Origin: Deefgea tanakiae
GTDB taxonomy: Bacteria > Pseudomonadota > Gammaproteobacteria > Burkholderiales > Chitinibacteraceae
Direction of reading: 5' to 3'
DNA length: 64,000 nucleotides
Assembly (NCBI RefSeq): GCF_019665765.1
Contig: NZ_CP081150.1
Span: forward strand, 1,736,001 to 1,800,000
Shown here: positions 15,975 to 27,378 of the stretch, piece after piece
Position numbering within the stretch: position 1 is the stretch's first letter
How the letters are laid out: the number at the start of each line of letters is the position of its first letter
Program-made: the position numbers and the translations under genes
Notes under the pieces: model-generated
What the model was told of the DNA's origin: nothing
Seen by the model: the letters and a program-made list of their open reading frames with translations, nothing else
Databases searched by the model: none

Positions 15975-17656
15975 CGCTCATCCTTGCTAGAAATCCAAAT
16001 CGCAAACATCAACCAAATTGCATTCACCAGCGCCAGTACAAAACCGATAAAGCCAAGTAATGGCATACCAAACAGCGTTGGTCCCGTTTTAATCGTCATC
16101 GCGATTGATGAGCCAATAATGAGTGCGCCGGTAACGATACCCATCGTTAAGCGATTGGCACTTTTCGCAATTAAGTTCCCAAAACGATCCAACCGTTTCA
16201 GGTCTAAATCGACTTTTAAATTACCACGGCGTGCCTGCTTAATCAGTTTACCAATGTCACGCGGCAAGCCAGACAAGACGCCAAAAGCCTCAAATAAATT
16301 ATCTTTGCCGTTTTTAAGCCAAGTTTTAGGGCTCAGTCGCTCCAAAATCACTTCTTTCACAAATGGCGTTAGATGGGGCACCATTTTAAATTCTGGATCG
16401 AGTTGACGCCCTAATCCCTCTAAGGTGATCAAAGCCTTGAATAGCAGCGTTAGATCTGACGGCAAAGTGATCTCATGATCACGCATCATGACCGCCACAT
16501 CATTGAGCATATGGCCAAAAGGCACGTCTTTGAGGGGCAAGTTTTCATAATTAAACATAAAATCGGCAATATCGCTGGCGAGCTTTTCCTCATCAACCAC
16601 CGTTTCCCCCGTCCATTCCAACAGCACATTCAAAATACCGTGTTCATCGCGCTGCGACAATGCGGCGAGCAAATCAACAATTTGGTCGCGGCGCGGATGC
16701 GGCAATCGCCCCACCATGCCAAAATCGAGAAAGGCAATCCGATTGCCAGTCAGATATTTAACATTCCCAGGATGAGGGTCGGCGTGAAAATAACCATCAA
16801 TCAACACCATTTTCAGCACCGCATCCGCGCCGCGTGCCGCTAATACTTTTCTATCCATCCCTGCTGCATCGGCGGCCTGTAAGTCATTCCCTGCAATACC
16901 CCCAATATAACTTTGAACGTTGAGGCTTTCGCCCGTCCACTCCCACCAAATTTGCGGAATCACGATTTCATCGTGCCCCGTAAAATTTTGGACAAACCGC
17001 TCTAAATTACGCGCTTCAGTCGATAGATTCAGTTCACGACGTAAAGACTTAGCAAACTCATCCACAATTCGCACCGGTTGATAACGGCGCAAATCCGGAA
17101 ACTCAAATTCAGCCAATGATGCGATGTGTCGCAAAATACGCAAATCGGCTTCAATCTTCGGAATAATCCCTGGCCGACGAATTTTTAAAACCACTTCCGT
17201 ATCGTCTTGCAGTTTCGCACGATGCACTTGCGCAATCGATGCAGAACCAATCGGTTGTGGGTCAAGCTCTTTAAAGATAGCGTGAGGATCATCCCCTAAG
17301 ACCTGCTGTAGCTCAGGCAAAATCAATGCGAAATCAAGTGGCGGTACTTCATTTTGTAATTTCTCAAATTCAGCAATCCATTCTGGCGTAAACATATCAA
17401 CGCGGGTTGCCAGTACTTGGCCAAGTTTAATAAATGTAGGCCCTAATTCTTCCAACGCTTTTCGAACGCGAACGGCAGGATCCATTAGCTGGATTTCATG
17501 GTCACCCGGCAAATGCAAGGCATCGCTAGCGCGTTCAATCCCTTTATTCAAGCCCAACTTTTGCACCAAATTACCAAGGCCATAGCGAATCAAAATCGCT
17601 ACAATCTCACGCACCCGCGGTAAATCTCGCATCACAGTGAACGTTTCTTTTAGCAT
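15971..17656 (-). CDS. UbiB/AarF (ABC1/ADCK) family atypical kinase
   Basis: A 561-residue UbiB-family protein linked to ubiquinone synthesis and lipid handling at the inner membrane. The KxGQ signature is FIKLGQVLATR near 85; the A-rich nucleotide loop is IGSASIAQVHRAKL near 147; the invariant Lys is in VVLKIRRPG. The catalytic and metal motifs are DGYFHADPHPGN near 309 and IAFLDFGMVGRL near 329. Two hydrophobic segments (about 500-520 and 528-550) form the C-terminal membrane anchor. The gene stands alone; the rest of the ubi pathway is not in the window, so whether it is the main UbiB or a paralogue cannot be told. Confidence 0.92.
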   Translation of the reverse strand: MLKETFTVMRDLPRVREIVAILIRYGLGNLVQKLGLNKGIERASDALHLPGDHEIQLMDPAVRVRKALEELGPTFIKLGQVLATRVDMFTPEWIAEFEKLQNEVPPLDFALILPELQQVLGDDPHAIFKELDPQPIGSASIAQVHRAKLQDDTEVVLKIRRPGIIPKIEADLRILRHIASLAEFEFPDLRRYQPVRIVDEFAKSLRRELNLSTEARNLERFVQNFTGHDEIVIPQIWWEWTGESLNVQSYIGGIAGNDLQAADAAGMDRKVLAARGADAVLKMVLIDGYFHADPHPGNVKYLTGNRIAFLDFGMVGRLPHPRRDQIVDLLAALSQRDEHGILNVLLEWTGETVVDEEKLASDIADFMFNYENLPLKDVPFGHMLNDVAVMMRDHEITLPSDLTLLFKALITLEGLGRQLDPEFKMVPHLTPFVKEVILERLSPKTWLKNGKDNLFEAFGVLSGLPRDIGKLIKQARRGNLKVDLDLKRLDRFGNLIAKSANRLTMGIVTGALIIGSSIAMTIKTGPTLFGMPLLGFIGFVLALVNAIWLMFAIWISSKDER

Positions 17657-17749
17657 CGGGTCTTAATTTCCTTAAGTCGATCAATTAAATTTAGTTTTTC
17701 TTGATTTTATGCTTTACAGCCCTATTCCACATACGTACAGTTCCTGCCC

Positions 17750-18682
17750 ATGAAATGGATTGTCATAATCACCACACTTTTCGCTCTCACCGCAGCCAAT
17801 AGCTTTGCGGATGAAGACATGCCGGTTGGCGACACCTCACCTAGTGCGTGGCTAGGTAGTGGCGATACACCTGCACCCAGCCCAGCAAAAGCACGCCCTA
17901 AAAAGCCAGCTACACGCACAACTGAAAAACCAACCGACTATACACCAGCTCAAGACTTGCTCTTATCTGCAATGAGCTTAATTGGTGTTAAATACACGTG
18001 GGGTGGCAATACGCCGGAGTCTGGGCTCGATTGCAGCGGTTTTATTCGCTATGTTTTTCAAAACTCAATGAATATGACACTGCCAAGAACTGCGGTTGAG
18101 ATGGCACAAGCAGGTAAAACCATCGACAAAACCGAATTAAAGCCGGGCGATTTGGTGTTCTTTAATACCTTGGGCCGAACCTTTTCTCACGTTGGCATTT
18201 ACTTAGGTGACAACCGATTCATCCATTCACCACGCGCAGGTCGCAGCGTAGAAGTTGCCAATATGGGGCAAAACTACTGGACTTCTCGCTTTACCGGCGC
18301 TCGCAGGATTGCAGATGGTGGCTCAGACGGCCTCAACATTAACGCAATGCTTGCCAACTCCAGCAACGAAGCAAAACGGGTTTCAAGCTCATCGCGTGTC
18401 GTCAATACGGCCGCAGCGAGCACGCGGACTGAGTGCAAAAAGGTGACTACTGGCAAAGGTAAAAACAAAAAGACCGTCACCAAATGCACTAGAGTCAGCG
18501 TTAGCAACAAACCCGCAATCGCTGCTAAACCTGGCAAAACAACGCGTACTGCCAAGGCAAAAACCAGTAGCACACGCAAATCAGCCGTAAAGTCCCCAGC
18601 CAAGAAAAATACGAGCCAGGCAAAGAAAGCATCAGTAAAGCCCAAGAGCAAAACGCCAGTAAAAACGAGCACCAAGAAATAA
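17750..18682 (+). CDS. NlpC/P60 peptidoglycan hydrolase with basic C-terminal tail
   Basis: A 310-residue secreted endopeptidase. A signal peptide (MKWIVIITTLFALTAANSFA) is followed by a Pro-rich linker and an NlpC/P60 domain at about 64-190. The catalytic Cys lies in SGLDCSGFIRYVF near 98, and the histidines in TFSHVGIYLG near 148 and FIHSPR near 161. From about residue 215 the protein becomes low-complexity and very rich in Lys, Ser, Thr and Ala, with a CKKVTTGKGKNKKTVTKC segment in the middle. Such a tail suits binding to acidic cell-wall polymer or DNA. It runs convergent to the ast operon. A second family member without the tail lies at 23793-24299. Confidence 0.9.
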   Translation: MKWIVIITTLFALTAANSFADEDMPVGDTSPSAWLGSGDTPAPSPAKARPKKPATRTTEKPTDYTPAQDLLLSAMSLIGVKYTWGGNTPESGLDCSGFIRYVFQNSMNMTLPRTAVEMAQAGKTIDKTELKPGDLVFFNTLGRTFSHVGIYLGDNRFIHSPRAGRSVEVANMGQNYWTSRFTGARRIADGGSDGLNINAMLANSSNEAKRVSSSSRVVNTAAASTRTECKKVTTGKGKNKKTVTKCTRVSVSNKPAIAAKPGKTTRTAKAKTSSTRKSAVKSPAKKNTSQAKKASVKPKSKTPVKTSTKK

Positions 18683-18719
18683 AAAATAAGCCATTCAAAA
18701 ACTGAATGGCTTATTTTTT
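18681..18719. terminator. Bidirectional terminator shared by NlpC/P60 gene and astE
   Basis: A perfect 17-bp stem, 18681-18697 with 18703-18719, around a five-base loop, flanked by A- and T-runs. The stop codons of both convergent genes fall inside its arms. Confidence 0.92.
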
Positions 18720-19719
18720 ACGTTGGTAAATGATGAGCAGGAACAATAATCAAACCCGCTCGCTGCCCTGGTGGCACATCGGGGTTGGGAAAAATAATCC
18801 GAGCATCTGACTCTGTCACGACAAATGACTCCCCCTGATCGACGGCCAAGACCATCCCCACCGGCAGCGGGGTAAAGTTATCGGTTTTGCCATCAATAGC
18901 AAATTTAAAATCCGTGCTTTTTTTCGGGATTTCACGAGAGACTCGAAATATCTGCACATGAGCAGGCACTAACTCAGGCTCTGGCAAAACACCTTGGATC
19001 AAGCCTTGCAGATAGGCTGCCATTTTAGAGAGATCAATCCCTTTGTTTTGCCCAAAAGGACGCGCACTCCCCAATTCAATCGTAAATGACGCGGCATCGC
19101 ACTGCCGACTAGTAAAGAAAGAAAACGTACTCGATGTCGTCGATTGTAATAACACTGTATCAACACCCGCTAAAGACAAGCGCGCAATTTCCATCGCAGA
19201 AAAGGATTTATTCGGTTTAGGTAAGGGATAAATGGCAAACTTTTCAATCAAAGAGCCATGGATTGCGGTGTGCAAATCATAATGCAATCGTGATCGGCCC
19301 TCACCGCCAGCTTGAAAAAATCGCATCACATGCATCTCTAGCATGGCGGCACGGCGTTTTTCTACGCCGTCTTCAACATCAGGAGTTCGGCTAAACAAGC
19401 GATTCATATCTTCTTCGACAAAGCGCTGCCCTAGACGCAAAGCTGCGACATTACCAAAGATAAACAAAACCCGTGCCCGTACCTTAATTGCACCAGCACA
19501 AACTTGCTCAATTAACTGCTCGACCAATTCGACAGGCGCGGTTTCATTACCATGGACACCACAAGAGATCACCACATCGCAGGTATGCTTTACTCCCTCT
19601 TGTGGCTCGAAGCGAATCACGCCTTCATCCATTACTTGAACACCAGCACCGCTGGGCAAGCAATACGGCAGTGCAATTGCAGTATTGCCCGCCAAGGTTT
19701 CGTGTAAAAAACTAGTCAT
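18718..19719 (-). CDS. astE: Succinylglutamate desuccinylase
   Basis: Last step of the AST arginine pathway: hydrolyses N-succinylglutamate to glutamate and succinate. The 333-residue protein is a zinc carboxypeptidase-fold enzyme. Zn ligands are His56 and Glu59 in SCGVHGNETAP and His150 in YDLHTAIHG; the Arg motif is MNRLFSR near 105. The start is ATG 19719 with GAGGATGG upstream; an in-frame TTG two codons earlier was not used. It follows astB by 75 bases on the same strand and ends within the shared terminator. Confidence 0.94.
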   Translation of the reverse strand: MTSFLHETLAGNTAIALPYCLPSGAGVQVMDEGVIRFEPQEGVKHTCDVVISCGVHGNETAPVELVEQLIEQVCAGAIKVRARVLFIFGNVAALRLGQRFVEEDMNRLFSRTPDVEDGVEKRRAAMLEMHVMRFFQAGGEGRSRLHYDLHTAIHGSLIEKFAIYPLPKPNKSFSAMEIARLSLAGVDTVLLQSTTSSTFSFFTSRQCDAASFTIELGSARPFGQNKGIDLSKMAAYLQGLIQGVLPEPELVPAHVQIFRVSREIPKKSTDFKFAIDGKTDNFTPLPVGMVLAVDQGESFVVTESDARIIFPNPDVPPGQRAGLIIVPAHHLPT

Positions 19720-19794
19720 TCGCAACCATCCTCAACATGCATCTCAGTCGTAAGGCTCAATTTTAGCAGGCAATTTCTGATACTGAAGCATTTC

Positions 19795-22631
<2,837 letters not shown>

Positions 22632-23654
22632 CTAAGCTTTAGCAGACAATGGCACAGCACGAATACTGTCACCATTCTCTAAATTAAGACGTTTTAACAC
22701 TTCACTTGTTAATGGCAAAGAATCTTCTAGCGGCCGGGTGACTGCCAAGGTCACGCGAAAATCATTCAAACTGCGATTACTCACCAACCATGGAATGCCA
22801 TTCTTAGGCTCGGCCGCCACAGCCAGCGACTGGTACACCGTACTTTGCCGCACAGCGCGAATGTCAGCCAGACTGCATTCCAAACTAGGGCCCGCATCGA
22901 AAATATCGACATAACCTTGGTAACGAAACCCTTCCGACTCCAACATCGCGCGCGCGGGCTCAGTCGCAGGATGTACATTGCCCAAGGCAGCTCGTGCCGC
23001 TTCAGACAAAAAGCAGGTGTAAATGGGATGCTTTGGCATTAACTCTGCGATAAAAGATTTACTACCGACGTAGGACAAAAAATCCGCTTTCGCAAAATCC
23101 ATCGTAAAAAAATGACGGCCTAAACTTTCCCAAAATGGTGATTGGCCTGCCTCATCCGAAACGCCGCGCATTTCGGCGATAACGCGCTCGGCAAACCGCT
23201 CCGGAAATTCAGCCATAAACAAAAAGCGACTTTTGGAGAGCAAGGCACCATTGCCGTCTTTACGATGTGAGGCGGCTAAAAATAAAGAACAGAGCTCACT
23301 CGAACCCGTCAGGTCCGACGTCAGAAAAAGCGTGGGAAGCTGTTTGTAAATGTCGAGCTCACGGGAAGCGTGCACCGACAGGCCAACACGGTAGTTGTAC
23401 CAAGTGTCGTGCATTCCAAGGGCCGCCTCGACCCCACAGATACCGACTATCTGCTGTGCCGCATCGTCTTCCAATACAAATAGATAACTCGCATCCGCTA
23501 ACTCAGGATTGCTATTGAGGCTTTTAATACTGGTTTGAATTCGCTCATTTAAGCGCGCGGGATTGGGCTGCAAGGTGGTGACACCGACACCTGTTGTTTT
23601 TGCCAGCGCCAACAATGCATCCATATCATCAAGGCCAATCGGGCGTATCAACAT
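22632..23654 (-). CDS. astA: Arginine N-succinyltransferase
   Basis: First AST step: transfers succinyl from succinyl-CoA to arginine. The 340-residue product starts MLIRPIGLDDMDALLALA at ATG 23654 with GGAA just upstream. Family blocks: GVGVTTLQPN near 24, FVLEDDAAQQIVGICGVEA near 60-78, LYLHP-like SELCSLFLAASHRKDGNGALLSKSRFLFMAEFP near 115-148, WESLGRHFFTMDF near 170 and FIAELMPKHPIY near 192. It heads the operon astA-astD-astB-astE. Only one subunit gene is present, unlike the aruF/aruG pair of pseudomonads. The aminotransferase gene astC is missing here. Confidence 0.95.
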   Translation of the reverse strand: MLIRPIGLDDMDALLALAKTTGVGVTTLQPNPARLNERIQTSIKSLNSNPELADASYLFVLEDDAAQQIVGICGVEAALGMHDTWYNYRVGLSVHASRELDIYKQLPTLFLTSDLTGSSELCSLFLAASHRKDGNGALLSKSRFLFMAEFPERFAERVIAEMRGVSDEAGQSPFWESLGRHFFTMDFAKADFLSYVGSKSFIAELMPKHPIYTCFLSEAARAALGNVHPATEPARAMLESEGFRYQGYVDIFDAGPSLECSLADIRAVRQSTVYQSLAVAAEPKNGIPWLVSNRSLNDFRVTLAVTRPLEDSLPLTSEVLKRLNLENGDSIRAVPLSAKA

Positions 23655-23792
23655 GGTTTCCAACTTAATAAATAGTTAAACCAATGTAGCAAAGTGTGGA
23701 AAAAACGCGTATCGGGAGTTTCCCATGCACAAGCCGAGGCGCAGAAACGCCTCGCTCAGCACTGAATCAGTACAGGTAGATTCACAGAAGAA

Positions 23793-24299
23793 TTAATTGA
23801 TGCTCATTAAGGTTCGGCCACCTTCAAAGCGCGGTGCGAAGTAACTATTGGCTAAAGACTCAATTCTGACTTTGCCATTCGTGGAGGGAGCATGAATGAA
23901 TTTATCATCGCCCAGATAAATACCAACATGAGAAAAAGACCGGCTCGTGGTTTTAAAAAAAACCAGATCGCCCGCTTGCAGTTGCTCTTTAGATACTGGT
24001 CTTGCTACAGATGCCATCTCTGCCGCTGAACGCGGCAAGCTCACACCGAGTGCATTTTTATAGACCAGCAACACCAATCCACTGCAATCGAGCCCCGCCT
24101 CCGGATTGGTGCCACCAAACTGATAATTGGTTTCTAATAAACCCAATGCATACATCACGACTTCACGACCGGCGCCATCGGCCTTGATATTAGCTAGGGA
24201 GAGTATTGGCTTGGCGGGCTTAGTGCCTGTTGTTTTGGTAGAAGTACACCCCACCATCACTAAAGCCAGTAGCAACACCGTTAATACAGTTTTAAGCAT
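23793..24299 (-). CDS. NlpC/P60 peptidoglycan hydrolase, lipoprotein
   Basis: A 168-residue lipoprotein endopeptidase resembling Spr/NlpC. The start is ATG 24299, overlapping the upstream deacylase gene by eight bases. The signal ends with lipobox MVGC (lipidated Cys at residue 18). The catalytic domain holds the Cys in AGLDCSGLVLLVY near 72 and the histidines in SFSHVGIYLG near 120 and KFIHAPS near 134. It would cleave stem peptides at the outer-membrane side of the wall. It lacks the basic tail of the paralogue at 17750-18682. A GC-rich hairpin without a T-run (23735-23754) follows and may end the transcript. Confidence 0.92.
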   Translation of the reverse strand: MLKTVLTVLLLALVMVGCTSTKTTGTKPAKPILSLANIKADGAGREVVMYALGLLETNYQFGGTNPEAGLDCSGLVLLVYKNALGVSLPRSAAEMASVARPVSKEQLQAGDLVFFKTTSRSFSHVGIYLGDDKFIHAPSTNGKVRIESLANSYFAPRFEGGRTLMSIN

Positions 24300-25230
24300 C
24301 CGACAACACCTTGATGTGTTCGGTAACGCTACGAGCCAAGGCTGATAAATCATAGCCACCTTCCAACATCGACACGATACGACGCTCGCTGTATTGGTCG
24401 GCAATTTTCATGATTTGCTTGGTGACCCACGCATAATCAGCCTCAACCAAACCCATTGAGCCCATATCGTCCTCCAGATGCGCATCAAAACCAGCCGAGA
24501 TCAAAATCAATTGCGGCTTAAATTCATGTAAAGCAGGCAACCACTGTTGCGTAACTACATCACGAAACTCTGCACCTTTACTCGCTCGTGGCATCGAAAC
24601 GTTGAGCATATTCGGGCCTTTTGGCACATCGCCTGAATACGGGAAAAACGGATGTTGAAAAATACTGACCATCAAAGCACGTGGCTCATCAAACAAACAA
24701 TCCTCCGTGCCATTGCCGTGATGAACATCAAAATCAATAATGGCGACGCGTTCCAAGCCATAAACGGCCATCGCATGTTTGGCGGCGATTGCAACATTAC
24801 TTAAAAAACAGAACCCAAGCGCACTCTCGCGCTCGGCATGATGCCCTGGTGGCCGCATTGAGCAAAACACATTTTGTGCCTTACCTTGCATGACCAAATC
24901 CACACCTTGAATCCCTGCGCCTGCAGCATGATAGGCAGCATTCAAGGTATAAGGATTCATAGCCGTATCGGGCTCCATATGCACATGACCTTGGGCAGGG
25001 CTTGCTACAGCCAAACGATCCAAATATTGCTCAGTATGTACCCGCAATAATTGTTCTCGAGTTGCAGGCTGCGCGGTAAGATGCAGTAAATAATCCCAAA
25101 CTCCTGCGGCAATCAATCTATCCTGAATGGCGGCCAAACGCTCTGGACACTCAGGATGCCCCTTGCCCATTTCATGCATGACACACGACGGATGACTAAT
25201 AAATGCTGTTGCACCACAGGAACCTGACAC
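24292..25230 (-). CDS. Histone-deacetylase-family protein (acetylpolyamine/acetoin type)
   Basis: A zinc-dependent deacylase of the HDAC superfamily, about 312 residues. The start is set at GTG 25230 because AAGGGG lies seven bases before it and the family fold begins soon after (ATAFISHPSCVMHEMGKGHPECPERL). An upstream frame to 25347 has no family character. Catalytic His-His is in RPPGHHAERESALGFC near 142; Zn ligands are in IDFDVHHGNGTE near 178-189 and SAGFDAHLEDDMG near 265. SMLEGGYDL near 292 completes the site with its glycines and Tyr. Likely substrates are acetylated polyamines or other amides. Confidence 0.88.
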   Translation of the reverse strand: MSGSCGATAFISHPSCVMHEMGKGHPECPERLAAIQDRLIAAGVWDYLLHLTAQPATREQLLRVHTEQYLDRLAVASPAQGHVHMEPDTAMNPYTLNAAYHAAGAGIQGVDLVMQGKAQNVFCSMRPPGHHAERESALGFCFLSNVAIAAKHAMAVYGLERVAIIDFDVHHGNGTEDCLFDEPRALMVSIFQHPFFPYSGDVPKGPNMLNVSMPRASKGAEFRDVVTQQWLPALHEFKPQLILISAGFDAHLEDDMGSMGLVEADYAWVTKQIMKIADQYSERRIVSMLEGGYDLSALARSVTEHIKVLSDA

Positions 25231-25456
25231 AGACTTGCCCCTTACTGTTTGTTCATATTTATTGTTAAGAGTGAGCTTTAAATGTAGCGAGCGCTGGTCA
25301 GAACGGAGAGGCCGGAGCACAGAAACCGGAATGTACGCCTTGTACATGAGGATTTGGGGCTTTCGCTTCCACCATCCGAACTGATTATTACAGGACGCGC
25401 AGCACTTTTTAAAACACGCTCTATAAGTTTACGCCGTGCGGCAAAAGAGGGAAAGA

Positions 25457-26392
25457 ATGAATCATCTAGGCCAGCCAACCCTGTTGCAACAGGTGCACGA
25501 AGCCGAGCAACAACTCAATACAATTATTCTGGGAAAAACCGAGACTTTACGCTTGGCCTTGTGCTGTGTTCTGGCGCGCGGTCACTTACTCATTGAAGAT
25601 GTACCTGGTGTTGGTAAAACCACGTTGGCCCACGCCCTAGCCAATGTTTTAGGTCTGAAATTTGCTCGTATTCAATTTACCAGTGATTTACTACCTGCCG
25701 ATTTATTGGGGGTTTCTGTTTACGAGCGCTCAGAAGAGCGTTTTCGCTTTCACCCCGGCCCCATCTTCACACAAGTTTTGCTAGCAGATGAAATCAACCG
25801 CGCCACTGCCAAAACACAGTCTGCGCTACTTGAAGCCATGGCAGAGCAACAAGTGACAATTGATGGGCAAACCAGTTCTTTGCCACATCCGTTCTTTGTC
25901 ATCGCAACCCAAAACCCGCAACAACAAATTGGCACTTTCCCACTCCCCGAATCGCAGCTAGACCGTTTTTTGCTGCGTATCCAATTGGGCTACCCCGATG
26001 CAAAGGCAGAGCGTGATTTATTGCAAGGTATTGATCGCCGAGATTTATTGGCGCAAATTAAACCCGTACTCAATGCTGAGCAACTGATTGCGGCGCAACT
26101 GGAGATTCAATCGATTCAAGTCGCGCCCGCTTTACTTGATTACATTCAAGCACTCCTAGCGGAAACTCGTGAGAACCAACGTTACACCTGCGGACTGTCT
26201 CCACGCGCAGCCCTTGGTTTAGTGCAAGCCTGTAAAGCCTTTGCTTGGCTAGACCAACGCAAAATGGTCATCCCAGACGATGTACAACAGATTTTCCCCG
26301 CCTTAGCAGGACACCGACTGATCTTACGCCTCAGTGGCCGCAGCGATCCTGACTCAGCTAAACAAATCCTCAAGCAAGTTGCCATTCCATAA
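25457..26392 (+). CDS. MoxR-family AAA+ ATPase
   Basis: A 311-residue AAA+ chaperone-like ATPase. Walker A is EDVPGVGKTTL at about 47-57, Walker B LLADEINRA at 108-116, sensor 1 IATQNP near 146, and the Arg finger/sensor 2 region GLSPRAALGLVQA near 260. The start is ATG 25457 behind GAGGGAAAG. It heads a three-gene unit: its TAA overlaps the DUF58 start (TAATG), and that gene overlaps the transglutaminase gene. MoxR-DUF58-transglutaminase sets are widespread and thought to mature or assemble envelope proteins. Confidence 0.93.
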   Translation: MNHLGQPTLLQQVHEAEQQLNTIILGKTETLRLALCCVLARGHLLIEDVPGVGKTTLAHALANVLGLKFARIQFTSDLLPADLLGVSVYERSEERFRFHPGPIFTQVLLADEINRATAKTQSALLEAMAEQQVTIDGQTSSLPHPFFVIATQNPQQQIGTFPLPESQLDRFLLRIQLGYPDAKAERDLLQGIDRRDLLAQIKPVLNAEQLIAAQLEIQSIQVAPALLDYIQALLAETRENQRYTCGLSPRAALGLVQACKAFAWLDQRKMVIPDDVQQIFPALAGHRLILRLSGRSDPDSAKQILKQVAIP

Positions 26393-27378
26393 TGAAAGTC
26401 AGACTGTCCTTCATCGGCAAATACCTTTATCCGCTTTGGCTCAGATTTATCGACAATCGCCACCCTGCGAGCGAAGGACGCCAACGCATTCGCCATCAGC
26501 GGCTATACATTCTGCCTACTTGGTATGGTTTGGCTTATATCATCACCATCCTCACGCTATTGATCGGTTCGCTCAATTACCAGCTTAGCCTTGGTTTCTT
26601 TTTCGCCTTCTTACTCATCGGTGTCGCACATGCGGTGATGCTGCGTAGCTATGCCAATTTATTGGGCTTGGAGATAAGCACCAACTCGACCCACGCTGTT
26701 TTTGCCGGTGAAGATGCCCACTTTCCAATCAACCTACACAACCTTAAGCCACAATTACGGGCTGGAATTGAAATCAATACTGGCAATGGCGAAGACGCCT
26801 TTGTCGCCCAAGTGCAAGGCTTAGATCATCAAATCGTCTCACTGGCGATACCGAGCTTCCGACGAGGGCGACTAAAACTGCCACGATTACGCGTCGATTC
26901 CACCCAGCCACTAGGGCTTTTCCGCTGTTGGACCTACCTCAATCTACAACAAGAAACACTGATCTATCCCGCACCCGAAAAAGAAGCGCCGCCATTGCCC
27001 GAACATTTACATGGACAAGACGGCAAAGAATTTAGCCCGATAGGCAACGATGATTTTTATGGCTTACGACTTTTTCAGCGCGGCGATGCACGGCACGATA
27101 TTGCTTGGAAGCACAGCGCACATGGTGAAAATCTGCTGATACGCCAATATCAGTCACCACTAGGCAAATCGCTCTGGCTGAACTGGGACGAAATGACCGA
27201 ACTGCAAGCCGAGCAACGTTTATGCCGATTAGCTGCTTGGATTATCACTGCGCAAGATCAACAGCGCCCGTACGGACTCAAACTGGGCAATAAAGAATTT
27301 CCGCCCGCGCTGGGTACAGAACACCAGACTCAATGCCTGCAAGCGCTCGCTCTCTTTGGCGAGGGAGAGCCCCAATGA
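26392..27378 (+). CDS. DUF58 domain membrane protein
   Basis: A 328-residue partner of the MoxR ATPase. Two adjacent transmembrane helices lie near residues 41-60 and 62-82. The DUF58 core is FYGLRLFQRGDARHDIAWKHSAHGENLLIRQY near 222-253, carrying the conserved R.Y..GD....I.W motif. The beta-sandwich part before it resembles a cytosolic/periplasmic Ig-like domain. The ATG shares its first base with the moxR stop. Precise function is unknown. Confidence 0.9.
   Translation: MKVRLSFIGKYLYPLWLRFIDNRHPASEGRQRIRHQRLYILPTWYGLAYIITILTLLIGSLNYQLSLGFFFAFLLIGVAHAVMLRSYANLLGLEISTNSTHAVFAGEDAHFPINLHNLKPQLRAGIEINTGNGEDAFVAQVQGLDHQIVSLAIPSFRRGRLKLPRLRVDSTQPLGLFRCWTYLNLQQETLIYPAPEKEAPPLPEHLHGQDGKEFSPIGNDDFYGLRLFQRGDARHDIAWKHSAHGENLLIRQYQSPLGKSLWLNWDEMTELQAEQRLCRLAAWIITAQDQQRPYGLKLGNKEFPPALGTEHQTQCLQALALFGEGEPQ

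Noticed and set aside
23735-23754. GC-rich hairpin CGAGGCG/CGCCTCG after the NlpC/P60 lipoprotein gene
   Set aside because: No T-run follows on either strand, so it was not called a terminator; it is mentioned only in the neighbouring gene entry.
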